12,802 nucleotides of DNA from Kiritimatiellia bacterium (lineage in GTDB: Bacteria; Verrucomicrobiota; Kiritimatiellia; RFP12; UBA1067): assembly GCA_017965685.1 (NCBI GenBank), contig JAGCPM010000094.1:1-12802 (forward strand), read 5' to 3'. Shown piece after piece: positions 7,347 to 12,490 of the stretch. The notes beneath the pieces were generated by a model. That model saw nothing but the letters and a program-made list of their open reading frames with translations. It had not been told where the DNA came from and ran no database searches. Position numbers and translations under genes: made by a program. The number at the start of each line of letters is the position of its first letter. Positions within the stretch are counted from its first letter, which is position 1.

Positions 7347-7401
7347 CCTTGGAGGGGCTGAGAGGCTCCGAAAAGGGAAAAAGCAAACACTCCGAAAGAG
7401 T
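7347..7401 (+). promoter_or_regulatory. structured 5' leader of the alpha operon
   Basis: About 76 bases separate the predicted transcript start from rpmJ. CCTT (7347-7350) can pair with AAGG (7373-7376), enclosing GGAG (7351-7354) paired with CTCC (7366-7369) and an inner CT/AG pair. A second small hairpin is ACTC (7389-7392) with GAGT (7398-7401) around CGAAA. The word CTCCGAAA occurs twice, at 7366-7373 and 7390-7397, once in each element. In E. coli, S4 represses the alpha operon through a leader structure; this leader could serve a similar purpose, but its shape is not recognisably the same. Confidence 0.4.
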
Positions 7402-7411
7402 AACCGACACA

Positions 7412-7525
7412 ATGAAAGTACGTAGTTCCGTTCGTCGCATCTGCGAGAACTGCCGCATCATCCGCCGCAAGGGCGTGGTGCGCGTGATCTGCACAAACCC
7501 GCGCCACAAACAGCGTCAGGGCTAA
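7412..7525 (+). CDS. rpmJ: 50S ribosomal protein L36
   Basis: A 37-residue protein typical of L36, beginning [14 protein letters not shown] and ending NPRHKQRQG. It is the zinc-binding form: Cys11, Cys14, Cys27 and His32 make the CCCH ribbon. L36 sits in the large subunit near the 23S rRNA core and aids late assembly. It is the first gene of the alpha operon here, 19 bases ahead of rpsM. No strong ribosome binding site is seen; the nearest purine-rich bases (GAAAGAG) end about 11 bases before the ATG and belong to the leader hairpin. This may link its translation to folding of the leader. Confidence 0.97.
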   Translation: MKVRSSVRRICENCRIIRRKGVVRVICTNPRHKQRQG

Positions 7526-7544
7526 GAAACGAGGTAACAGCAAC

Positions 7545-7925
7545 ATGCCAAGAATGATGGGTGTGGATATCCCCGGCAAGAAGCACATCAGGTATGCGCT
7601 TCGCTATATCCACGGTATCGGGCCGAAACGCTCAGACGACGTTTTGGCGGCAACGGGTGTAGACCCACTTAAGAAAGCGGATGACGTGACGCAGGACGAG
7701 ATCCATGCAATTACCACGTACATCCAGGACCACTATCGCGTCGAGGGCGACCTGAGGCGCGAGGTGTCGCAGAACATACGCCGTCTTATCTCAATCGGAT
7801 CGTACCGCGGACTGAGGCACAAGAAGGGTCTGCCCGTGCGTGGCCAGCGCACGAAGACGAACGCCCGCACCCGCAAGGGCGGCAAGAGAGTGTCGATAGC
7901 GATGCCCAAGCAGGCGGGCCGCTAA
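7545..7925 (+). CDS. rpsM: 30S ribosomal protein S13
   Basis: A 126-residue S13, of normal length (about 120). Seen: the opening GVDIPGKKHIRYALRYIHGIG with the family helix-turn region at residues 6-26, and the C-terminal rRNA-binding part SIGSYRGLRHKKGLPVRGQRT (about 82-102) followed by KTNARTRKGGKR. It lies in the head of the small subunit and contacts tRNA at the P site and the large subunit through intersubunit bridges. The first 5 residues (MPRMM) allow either of two later Met codons as starts, but the first ATG gives the usual spacing to GVDIP. The C-terminal tail, VSIAMPKQAGR, is slightly longer than in E. coli. Second gene of the operon, ending in TAA. Confidence 0.97.
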   Translation: MPRMMGVDIPGKKHIRYALRYIHGIGPKRSDDVLAATGVDPLKKADDVTQDEIHAITTYIQDHYRVEGDLRREVSQNIRRLISIGSYRGLRHKKGLPVRGQRTKTNARTRKGGKRVSIAMPKQAGR

Positions 7926-7928
7926 TAC

Positions 7929-7932
7929 GGAG
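7929..7932 (+). promoter_or_regulatory. ribosome binding site fixing the rpsK start
   Basis: GGAG ends 8 bases before the ATG at 7941. A GTG in the same frame at 7932 overlaps this site and has no site of its own, so the ATG is chosen. Confidence 0.65.
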
Positions 7933-7940
7933 TGCTGAAA

Positions 7941-8381
7941 ATGTCTGAAGAAACCAAGAAAACCGAAGTTCCGCAGCAGCCGGCCGAGGCCGCGCCGCAG
8001 GCGGAGGAGACGGCCAAGAAGCGTCCCGGCAAGTCCATTCCGGCCGGCATCGCGTTCATTCGCTCCACGTTCAACAACACGCAGGTCTCCATTGCGGATG
8101 CGAGGGGCGGAGTCATAAGTTGGAGCTCCGCCGGGAAGGCCGGCTTCAAGGGTTCGCGCAAGTCGACTGCGTTCGCGGCCACCATGGTCGCGCAGGACGC
8201 CGCGAGAGTCGCCGTCGCCAAAGGCATGCACGAGTGCGAGGTCAGGATGCAGGGTGCCGGGGCCGGCCGCGAAAGCGCGGTAAGGGCCATACAGGCTGCG
8301 GGCATCCGCGTCACGCAGATAACCGATACGACGCCCGTTCCGCACAACGGATGCCGTGCACGCAAGCGCAGGAGGGTATAA
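7941..8381 (+). CDS. rpsK: 30S ribosomal protein S11 with acidic N-terminal extension
   Basis: A 146-residue S11, compared with about 129 in E. coli. The conserved core runs from about residue 33: [56 protein letters not shown] and the C-terminal [19 protein letters not shown], all family landmarks. S11 lies on the platform of the small subunit and helps shape the mRNA exit channel and the Shine-Dalgarno helix. The first 32 residues are unusual: after [20 protein letters not shown] they stay rich in Glu, Pro and Ala, whereas S11 usually opens with a short basic stretch. The start is supported by GGAG at 7929-7932. Its last bases carry the binding site for rpsD. Confidence 0.97.
   Translation: MSEETKKTEVPQQPAEAAPQAEETAKKRPGKSIPAGIAFIRSTFNNTQVSIADARGGVISWSSAGKAGFKGSRKSTAFAATMVAQDAARVAVAKGMHECEVRMQGAGAGRESAVRAIQAAGIRVTQITDTTPVPHNGCRARKRRRV
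8370..8376 (+). promoter_or_regulatory. ribosome binding site fixing the rpsD start
   Basis: AGGAGGG, inside the end of rpsK, lies 7 bases before the ATG at 8384. The reading frame of rpsD stays open far upstream over rpsK, so this site decides the start. Confidence 0.8.
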
Positions 8382-8383
8382 AG

Positions 8384-8992
8384 ATGGGTCACTTCACAGG
8401 TCCGCGCAGCAAGGTTGCGCGTCGTTTCGGCGAGCAGATTTTCGGGCCCGACAAGGTCCTCGACCGCAGGCCGAATCCCCCAGGACAGCACGGCGCGAAC
8501 AAGAAGCGCAAGAAAATGTCCGAATACGGCACTCAGCTCAAGGAGAAGCAGAAGGCCAAGGCCATCTACGGGATGCGCGAAAAGCAGTTCCGTCTCTTCT
8601 TCAAGCGGGCGAAGGTCACCGAGGGCTTCACGAAGGGCGATGCGTTTCTCGCGCTCTGCGAGTGCCGCCTCGACAACATAGCTTACAGGCTGGGGCTTTC
8701 GCCTACGAGGCCTGGAGCGAGGCAGCTCGTGACGCACCGCCATGTGACGGTCGACGGCAAGATCTGCAACATCCCGAGCTACATCGTTCGCCCGGGGCAG
8801 GTCGTCTCCGTCCGCGAGAAGGACCGCGATATGCTTTCGGTCGTCGACGCGCTCAAGAACCGCAAGAGCCTCGTGCAGTGGCTTTCGTGGGATGACGCGA
8901 CGATGCAGGGCGTCCTCGTGAGTGTCCCCATGCGCTCCGAGATACCCGAGAATATCGAGATGCAGCCCATCGTCGAATTCTTCTCGCGCTAA
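8384..8992 (+). CDS. rpsD: 30S ribosomal protein S4 (zinc-free form)
   Basis: A 202-residue S4, of normal length. Seen: GPRSKVARRFGEQIFGPDKVLDRRP at the N-terminus, PPGQHGANKKRKKMSEYGTQLKEKQKAK (about 27-54), then the S4 RNA-binding fold with CRLDNIAYRLGLSPTRPGARQLVTHRHVTVDGK (about 89-121). The N-terminal cysteine cluster of zinc-binding S4 proteins is absent, so this is the C-minus form. S4 binds 16S rRNA early in assembly and in many bacteria represses the alpha operon by binding its leader. The true start is the ATG at 8384, 2 bases after the rpsK stop, supported by AGGAGGG. Ends in TAA. Confidence 0.97.
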   Translation: MGHFTGPRSKVARRFGEQIFGPDKVLDRRPNPPGQHGANKKRKKMSEYGTQLKEKQKAKAIYGMREKQFRLFFKRAKVTEGFTKGDAFLALCECRLDNIAYRLGLSPTRPGARQLVTHRHVTVDGKICNIPSYIVRPGQVVSVREKDRDMLSVVDALKNRKSLVQWLSWDDATMQGVLVSVPMRSEIPENIEMQPIVEFFSR

Positions 8993-9019
8993 CCGCCAAC
9001 AAAAATTTGGAGAACAAAA

Positions 9020-10018
9020 ATGCCTATTCGTTTGAGCCGTTTTGAAATGCCGAAGGTGGTGCAGCAGGACGAGTCCACTAAGACCCCCGTCTACTGCCGT
9101 TTTACCGCAGAGCCATTTGAGATCGGCTATGCCCGGACGATCGGCAACTCGTTGAGGAGGGTGCTGCTCAGCTCCATAGAGGGGGCGGCGATTTCGTCCG
9201 TTAAGATTGCGGGCGTCAATCACGAGTTTTCGACCATCGTGGGTTGCAGGGAGGATGTCACCGACATTATCCTGAACCTGAAGCGTGTGTTGCTGAAGAC
9301 CTATACCCGCGAGCCGGCGATGCTGAAGTTGCGAGCCAAGGGGCCTTGCACGGTCACGGCTGGAATGTTCGCGGCCGAGAACAACGTCGTAGTCCTCAAC
9401 CCGAACCTCGAGATATGCACTCTCGACATCGACGGGTCGATAGATATGGATTGCGAGGTCCGTACAGGCCGCGGATTCTGCCTCGCCGACGGCAACAAGA
9501 AACCCGATCAGGAAATCGGCAGGATAGCGATTGATTCGATATTCTCGCCCGTCACTCGCGTAAACTTCCTCGTTGAGAACACGCGTGTCGGGCAGATGAC
9601 CGACTACGAGAAGCTCGTCCTAGATGTCTGGACTGACGGCCGGGTAACTCCAGAGGATGCGGTCAAAACCGCGGCGGCGATTTTCCGTCGCCACCTTGAC
9701 GTGTTCGTGGATTATGCTGGCGACGAGATGCTCGAATTCGAGGATACGGATAAGAAGGACGCCGATGAGCGCGAAAGGCTCAGGAAGCTCCTCAATATGT
9801 CCGTCAACGAAATCGAGCTCAGCGTCAGAGCGGCCAACTGTCTCAACAACGCCAACATCTCGACCGTCGGCGAACTCGCGCAGAAGACCGAGGCCGACAT
9901 GCTCAAGTACCGCAACTTCGGCAAGAAGTCGCTCACTGAAATCAGGCAGCGCCTCGAGCAGCTCGGTCTCAGCCTCGGATACAAGTTCGATGCCGACCTC
10001 CTCGAGAGCAACAAGTAA
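9020..10018 (+). CDS. rpoA: DNA-directed RNA polymerase subunit alpha
   Basis: A 332-residue alpha subunit, near the usual 315-340. The N-terminal dimerisation domain (about 1-235) shows EPFEIGYARTIGNSLRRVLLSSIEGAA (31-57), where the paired arginines lie at 46-47. A linker rich in Glu, Asp and Lys (about 237-255) leads to the C-terminal domain with IELSVRAANCLNNANI (265-280), in which Arg270 and Asn273 correspond to E. coli Arg265 and Asn268 that touch UP-element DNA. RNFGKKSLTEIRQRL (298-312) follows. The DNA-contacting residues being intact supports use of the AT-rich tract upstream of this operon. GGAG at 9009-9012 serves the ATG at 9020. Ends in TAA. Confidence 0.98.
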   Translation: MPIRLSRFEMPKVVQQDESTKTPVYCRFTAEPFEIGYARTIGNSLRRVLLSSIEGAAISSVKIAGVNHEFSTIVGCREDVTDIILNLKRVLLKTYTREPAMLKLRAKGPCTVTAGMFAAENNVVVLNPNLEICTLDIDGSIDMDCEVRTGRGFCLADGNKKPDQEIGRIAIDSIFSPVTRVNFLVENTRVGQMTDYEKLVLDVWTDGRVTPEDAVKTAAAIFRRHLDVFVDYAGDEMLEFEDTDKKDADERERLRKLLNMSVNEIELSVRAANCLNNANISTVGELAQKTEADMLKYRNFGKKSLTEIRQRLEQLGLSLGYKFDADLLESNK

Positions 10019-10035
10019 GGATTGGAGTCACACAA

Positions 10036-10413
10036 ATGCGTCATCAGAGAGTAGCAAAGAAATTCGGACGTTCCACCGAGCACCGCAAGATGCTCATGAG
10101 AAGTCTGGTAACGAACCTTATCCTGGCAAAGTCGATCAAAACGACTCTGCCCAAGGCCAAGGAGGCCCGCAAGGACGCCGACAGGATCGTCACCATCGCC
10201 AAGAAAGGCGATCTTGCGGCGAGAAGGCTCGCGGCCTCGCGTCTCGTGCAGCCCAAGGCCGTGCAGGTTCTATTTTCGGAAATCGCGCCTGCGATGGCCG
10301 ATCGCCATGGTGGCTACACCCGCATAGTAAAGCTCGGTACCCGTAAGGGCGATGGAGCCGAAATGTGCGTTCTTTCATGGGTCATGGATGAGCCGGCGAA
10401 GGAGGTGAAGTAA
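10036..10413 (+). CDS. rplQ: 50S ribosomal protein L17
   Basis: A 125-residue L17, close to the usual 115-130. Seen: MRHQRVAKKFGRSTEHRKML (1-20), followed by RSLVTNLILAKSIKTTLPKAKE, a strong family signature, then a C-terminal GGYTRIVKLGTRKGDGAEM segment (about 94-112). L17 lies near the exit tunnel of the large subunit. GGAG at 10024-10027 precedes the ATG by 8 bases. It is the usual last gene of the alpha operon, but here its TAA stop is immediately followed by the ATG of rpsU, and its 3' end carries the rpsU binding site. Confidence 0.97.
   Translation: MRHQRVAKKFGRSTEHRKMLMRSLVTNLILAKSIKTTLPKAKEARKDADRIVTIAKKGDLAARRLAASRLVQPKAVQVLFSEIAPAMADRHGGYTRIVKLGTRKGDGAEMCVLSWVMDEPAKEVK
10401..10407 (+). 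promoter_or_regulatory. ribosome binding site of rpsU within rplQ
   Basis: GGAGGTG lies 6 bases ahead of the rpsU ATG at 10414, inside the last codons of rplQ. It is an almost perfect complement of the 16S rRNA end. Confidence 0.75.
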
Positions 10414-10617
10414 ATGGCAATTGTACTCAAGCTCAAGAAGGGCGAGTCCGTCGAGCGCGGACTCAAGCGTATGAAGAAGATTCTCGACAAGGAGGGTCTC
10501 CTCAAGACGTTGCGCGACCAGCGCTACTTTGAGAAGCCTTGCGTCAAGGCGCGCAAGAAATCCCAGCGTGCCCGCATCCGCAACCGCTCGCGTCGCGGAC
10601 GCATGGAGCTCAACTGA
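10414..10617 (+). CDS. rpsU: 30S ribosomal protein S21
   Basis: A 67-residue S21, of normal length (58-71). Seen: MAIVLKLKKGESVERGLKRMKK (1-22), LRDQRYFEKPCVKARKKSQRA (33-53) and a very basic end RIRNRSRRGRMELN. S21 sits on the platform near the 3' end of 16S rRNA and affects initiation. Its ATG directly follows the rplQ stop, so both are surely co-transcribed. In E. coli rpsU lies apart with dnaG and rpoD; joining it to the alpha operon is unusual compared with the model organisms I know. Unlike the six genes before it, it ends in TGA. Confidence 0.95.
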   Translation: MAIVLKLKKGESVERGLKRMKKILDKEGLLKTLRDQRYFEKPCVKARKKSQRARIRNRSRRGRMELN

Positions 10618-10650
10618 CCAATGGCACCTTCCAAAGAGGTGCTCGTGTGC

Positions 10651-10678
10651 GACGGCGGCGATTCTCTTCGCCGCCGTC
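10651..10678 (+). terminator. 11-bp GC-rich hairpin between rpsU and the nitroreductase gene
   Basis: GACGGCGGCGA (10651-10661) pairs perfectly with TCGCCGCCGTC (10668-10678) around a 6-base loop TTCTCT. The bases after it (TCGCTTGATGG) have no T-tract, so it may weaken or process the transcript, or stabilise the ribosomal mRNA 3' end, rather than stop it fully. It ends 10 bases before the binding site of the next gene. Confidence 0.5.
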
Positions 10679-10700
10679 TCGCTTGATGGAGGAAACGACA

Positions 10701-11267
10701 ATGATTCATGGACAATACACTGATTTGAACGAGACTGGGTTCGATGCGCTCTTGAAGGGTCGCAGAAGCTGCAGAAAGTTTTCAGGCAAGGTTCCGCCTA
10801 GGGAATTGGTGGACAAGGTTGTTATGGCCGGACTTCTCGCTCCGACCGGCCGCAATAGGCAGGCGAGTGTTATCGTGCGGATAGATGACCCTGAACTCAA
10901 GGCCGAGATTATAGCAAAGAACGCCGAGATAATGGGCGCGCCGCCATCGCCCGATCGCGGGCCGGATCCATTCTACAATGCGCCAGTAATGCTCCTTGTC
11001 ATCGCGTCCACCGCGAACGACACGGCAGTCTACGACGGTTCTCTCGCGCTCGGCAATATGATGCTGAAGGCGCATGAACTGGGGCTGGCGAGTTGCTGGA
11101 TACACCGCGCCAAGCCGGAAATGGAAAGCGAACTAGGCAGGAAGATAATCTCGCGTCTTGGTCTGGAGGGCGAATGGGAGGGCGTTGGGCATCTCGCTCT
11201 TGGCTATGCCGCCTGTGAGCTGCCTCCAGCAAAGACTCTCCGAGAAGGGCGATATCTTGCGTTGTGA
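10701..11267 (+). CDS. nitroreductase-family FMN oxidoreductase
   Basis: A 188-residue protein of the nitroreductase family, enzymes that reduce quinones, nitro compounds or other acceptors with NAD(P)H through FMN. Seen: LLKGRRSCRKFSGK (17-30), the FMN-phosphate-binding RRSxRxF motif; AGLLAPTGRNRQ (43-54), where APSxxNxQ is usual; FYNAPVMLLVIAS, a central strand; GSLALGNMMLKAHELGLASCWI (the helix that packs over flavin); and GHLALGYA near the end. Family length fits. The start is set by GGAGG at 10688-10692, 8 bases before the ATG. The frame is open upstream across rpsU, but that extension has no family similarity. It follows rpsU by 83 bases with a strong hairpin between them, so it may be expressed at a lower level from the same transcript. 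Confidence 0.88.
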   Translation: MIHGQYTDLNETGFDALLKGRRSCRKFSGKVPPRELVDKVVMAGLLAPTGRNRQASVIVRIDDPELKAEIIAKNAEIMGAPPSPDRGPDPFYNAPVMLLVIASTANDTAVYDGSLALGNMMLKAHELGLASCWIHRAKPEMESELGRKIISRLGLEGEWEGVGHLALGYAACELPPAKTLREGRYLAL

Positions 11268-11297
11268 CCGTTCCGTGTACACAGGAAGAGGATTTTT

Positions 11298-11306
11298 TGG
11301 TATAAT
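11298..11306 (+). promoter_or_regulatory. extended -10 promoter of the chaperone/regulator unit
   Basis: TGGTATAAT at 11298-11306 is a perfect extended -10 hexamer. At the right distance upstream there is only TACACA (11278-11283, 17-base spacer), a poor -35, which suggests dependence on the extended -10 or an activator. The start of transcription would fall at about 11312-11313. Confidence 0.65.
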
Positions 11307-11311
11307 ACGCA

Positions 11312-11337
11312 AATGCCGCATAAGGATTGGCGGCATT
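11312..11337 (+). repeat. 8-bp inverted repeat at the predicted transcript start
   Basis: AATGCCGC (11312-11319) and GCGGCATT (11330-11337) are perfect inverted copies around a 10-base loop that contains AAGGA (11322-11326). Placed at +1, it could be an operator for a dimeric repressor or a stem-loop at the mRNA 5' end. An ATG at 11313 opens an 8-codon frame (Met-Pro-His-Lys-Asp-Trp-Arg-His) ending in TGA at 11337-11339, 23 bases before the next gene. Confidence 0.55.
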
Positions 11338-11362
11338 GACAACACAACCGACGGGGAAAAAG

Positions 11363-11839
11363 ATGGAATACAAGGAACTGATAAAGTCTTTCGCCGCCAA
11401 GTACGGCGTAGCCAACATTATAATCGAGGATGACATCGCTGCGCTCAAGATCGACGATGTCACGATGTGTTTCCTGAACGACAGTGCTGCGGACACCCTT
11501 ACTATAGTTGCGGATCTCGGGCGCCATTCGATAGACGCAGACGGACCGTTCGGTGCCATGATGCTCAAGGCCAACCATCTCTTCCAGACCACGAAGGGTG
11601 CAACACTCTTCCAGAACCCCGATAACGATTCGTTCGGCCTGCAACAGATGTATCGCCTAGCATACATGGACGTGGATACGCTTTCGGGTGAGGTGGAGAA
11701 GTTGACGAATCTTGCCGAGGATTGGAAGGCTATACTGAACGGAAGTGCGCAAGTTCAGGCCGAATATGCGAAACGGAATACCAGAGAGGCCTCGACAGAC
11801 CCATTGGATCTTTCCGGTGATGGCTTCTTGAGAATATAG
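11363..11839 (+). CDS. CesT/Tir-like type III secretion chaperone
   Basis: A 158-residue small acidic protein with the layout of the CesT family, dimeric chaperones that hold type III secretion effectors in the cytoplasm. Seen: N-terminal helix YKELIKSFAAKYG (3-15); beta strands ALKIDDVTMCFLND (27-40) and DTLTIVADLG (44-53); then MMLKANHLFQTTKGATLFQNPDND (66-89), close to the family's LLxAN segment followed by strand and turn; FGLQQMYRLAYMDVD (91-105); and the last helix EVEKLTNLAEDWKAIL (110-125), matching the common ...LxxFxxxAExWxxxL end. A tail of about 30 residues follows. The start ATG has GGGG about 6 bases upstream. No effector or secretion apparatus gene is in view, so its client is unknown and a non-secretion role (YbjN-like folds are similar) cannot be ruled out. 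Confidence 0.72.
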   Translation: MEYKELIKSFAAKYGVANIIIEDDIAALKIDDVTMCFLNDSAADTLTIVADLGRHSIDADGPFGAMMLKANHLFQTTKGATLFQNPDNDSFGLQQMYRLAYMDVDTLSGEVEKLTNLAEDWKAILNGSAQVQAEYAKRNTREASTDPLDLSGDGFLRI

Positions 11840-11848
11840 CAGCTTGCA

Positions 11849-11875
11849 GATGGGCGGATACGCCACAATGCCATC
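11849..11875 (+). repeat. hairpin ending at the GTG start of the NarL-type regulator
   Basis: GATGG (11849-11853) pairs with CCATC (11871-11875), and inside it GCG (11854-11856) pairs with CGC (11861-11863) around GATAC's first four bases. The 3' arm ends one base before the GTG. There is no recognisable ribosome binding site. An ATG at 11868 opens a 3-codon frame whose TGA (11877-11879) overlaps the GTG. Confidence 0.4.
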
Positions 11876-12490
11876 GTGATTACAGTAGCGGTAATAGACG
11901 ACCATGCCGTCGTGAGGATGGGGCTCAAGTATGTTATCGGCATGGACCCTGAGCTGAAGTTTGCAGGGGAACATCCTGGCGGCATAGGCGCGTCGCAGTT
12001 TGTGAAGAACCTATGTCCGGACGTGACACTGCTTGATATATATATGCCCGACAAGGACGGTCTTTCGGCGCTTGAGGAGATACTGTGGACGACGCCGGAG
12101 CAGAAGGTGCTCATGCTAACTACGAGTGTTGCGGAGAACGACGCCTACCGTGCGATTGAAATCGGCGCCAAGGGCTATATGCTGAAAGACGACGACGCGA
12201 ACGATCTTTGCAAGGCTATAAAGACCATTGCGGCTGGCGGCAGATACGTGCCCGAGCAGATAATGCGGCTCGTTGACGCGCGGCGCAGGACGGAGGCGTT
12301 CACGCCACGCGAGCAGTGCGTCCTCAATATGATGGCTGCAGGCGACGCCAACGAGAAAATCGCAATCAACATGGGGGTTTCCGTAAGTGCGGTCAAGCAG
12401 CATGTCACTCACATATTCTCGAAACTGGGCGTAGCCGACCGCGTATCTGCCGTCACGGCCGCGCTCAAGAAGGGGTTTGTGAAGATATGA
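11876..12490 (+). CDS. NarL/FixJ-type response regulator
   Basis: A 204-residue two-domain regulator. The receiver (1-125) has Asp8-Asp9 (IDDH), phosphoacceptor Asp54 (LLDIYMPDKDG), Thr82 in MLTTS and Lys104 (YMLKDD), a complete set. The C-terminal LuxR-type helix-turn-helix (about 141-200) shows FTPREQCVLNMMAAG, NEKIAINMGVSVSAVKQHVTHIFSKLGV and a final AALKKGF helix. The reading frame begins at GTG with no earlier in-frame start before the previous gene and no clear ribosome binding site. It lies 36 bases after the chaperone gene, probably on the same transcript, and overlaps the next gene by ATGA, which suggests a sensor/regulator pair. Its targets are unknown. Confidence 0.92.
   Translation: MITVAVIDDHAVVRMGLKYVIGMDPELKFAGEHPGGIGASQFVKNLCPDVTLLDIYMPDKDGLSALEEILWTTPEQKVLMLTTSVAENDAYRAIEIGAKGYMLKDDDANDLCKAIKTIAAGGRYVPEQIMRLVDARRRTEAFTPREQCVLNMMAAGDANEKIAINMGVSVSAVKQHVTHIFSKLGVADRVSAVTAALKKGFVKI

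Noticed and set aside
8120..8383. Longer reading frame running into rpsD from inside rpsK
   Set aside because: The added residues are Arg/Gly-rich out-of-frame rpsK sequence; AGGAGGG and S4 family alignment place the start at 8384.
7922..9223. A 433-codon open frame on the minus strand across rpsK and rpsD
   Set aside because: It lies antisense to two unmistakable ribosomal genes and the start of rpoA, has low-complexity Leu/Arg-rich content and no domain; it is a by-product of GC-rich codon use.
10539..10700. Upstream extension of the nitroreductase frame across rpsU
   Set aside because: The extension has no similarity to the family and overlaps rpsU; GGAGG at 10688-10692 supports the ATG at 10701.
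11268..11298. Intrinsic terminator after the nitroreductase gene (TTCC...GGAA then six T)
   Set aside because: The stem is only 4 base pairs with a palindromic loop, and the T-run is 5 bases away and overlaps the -10 promoter region; too weak to call.
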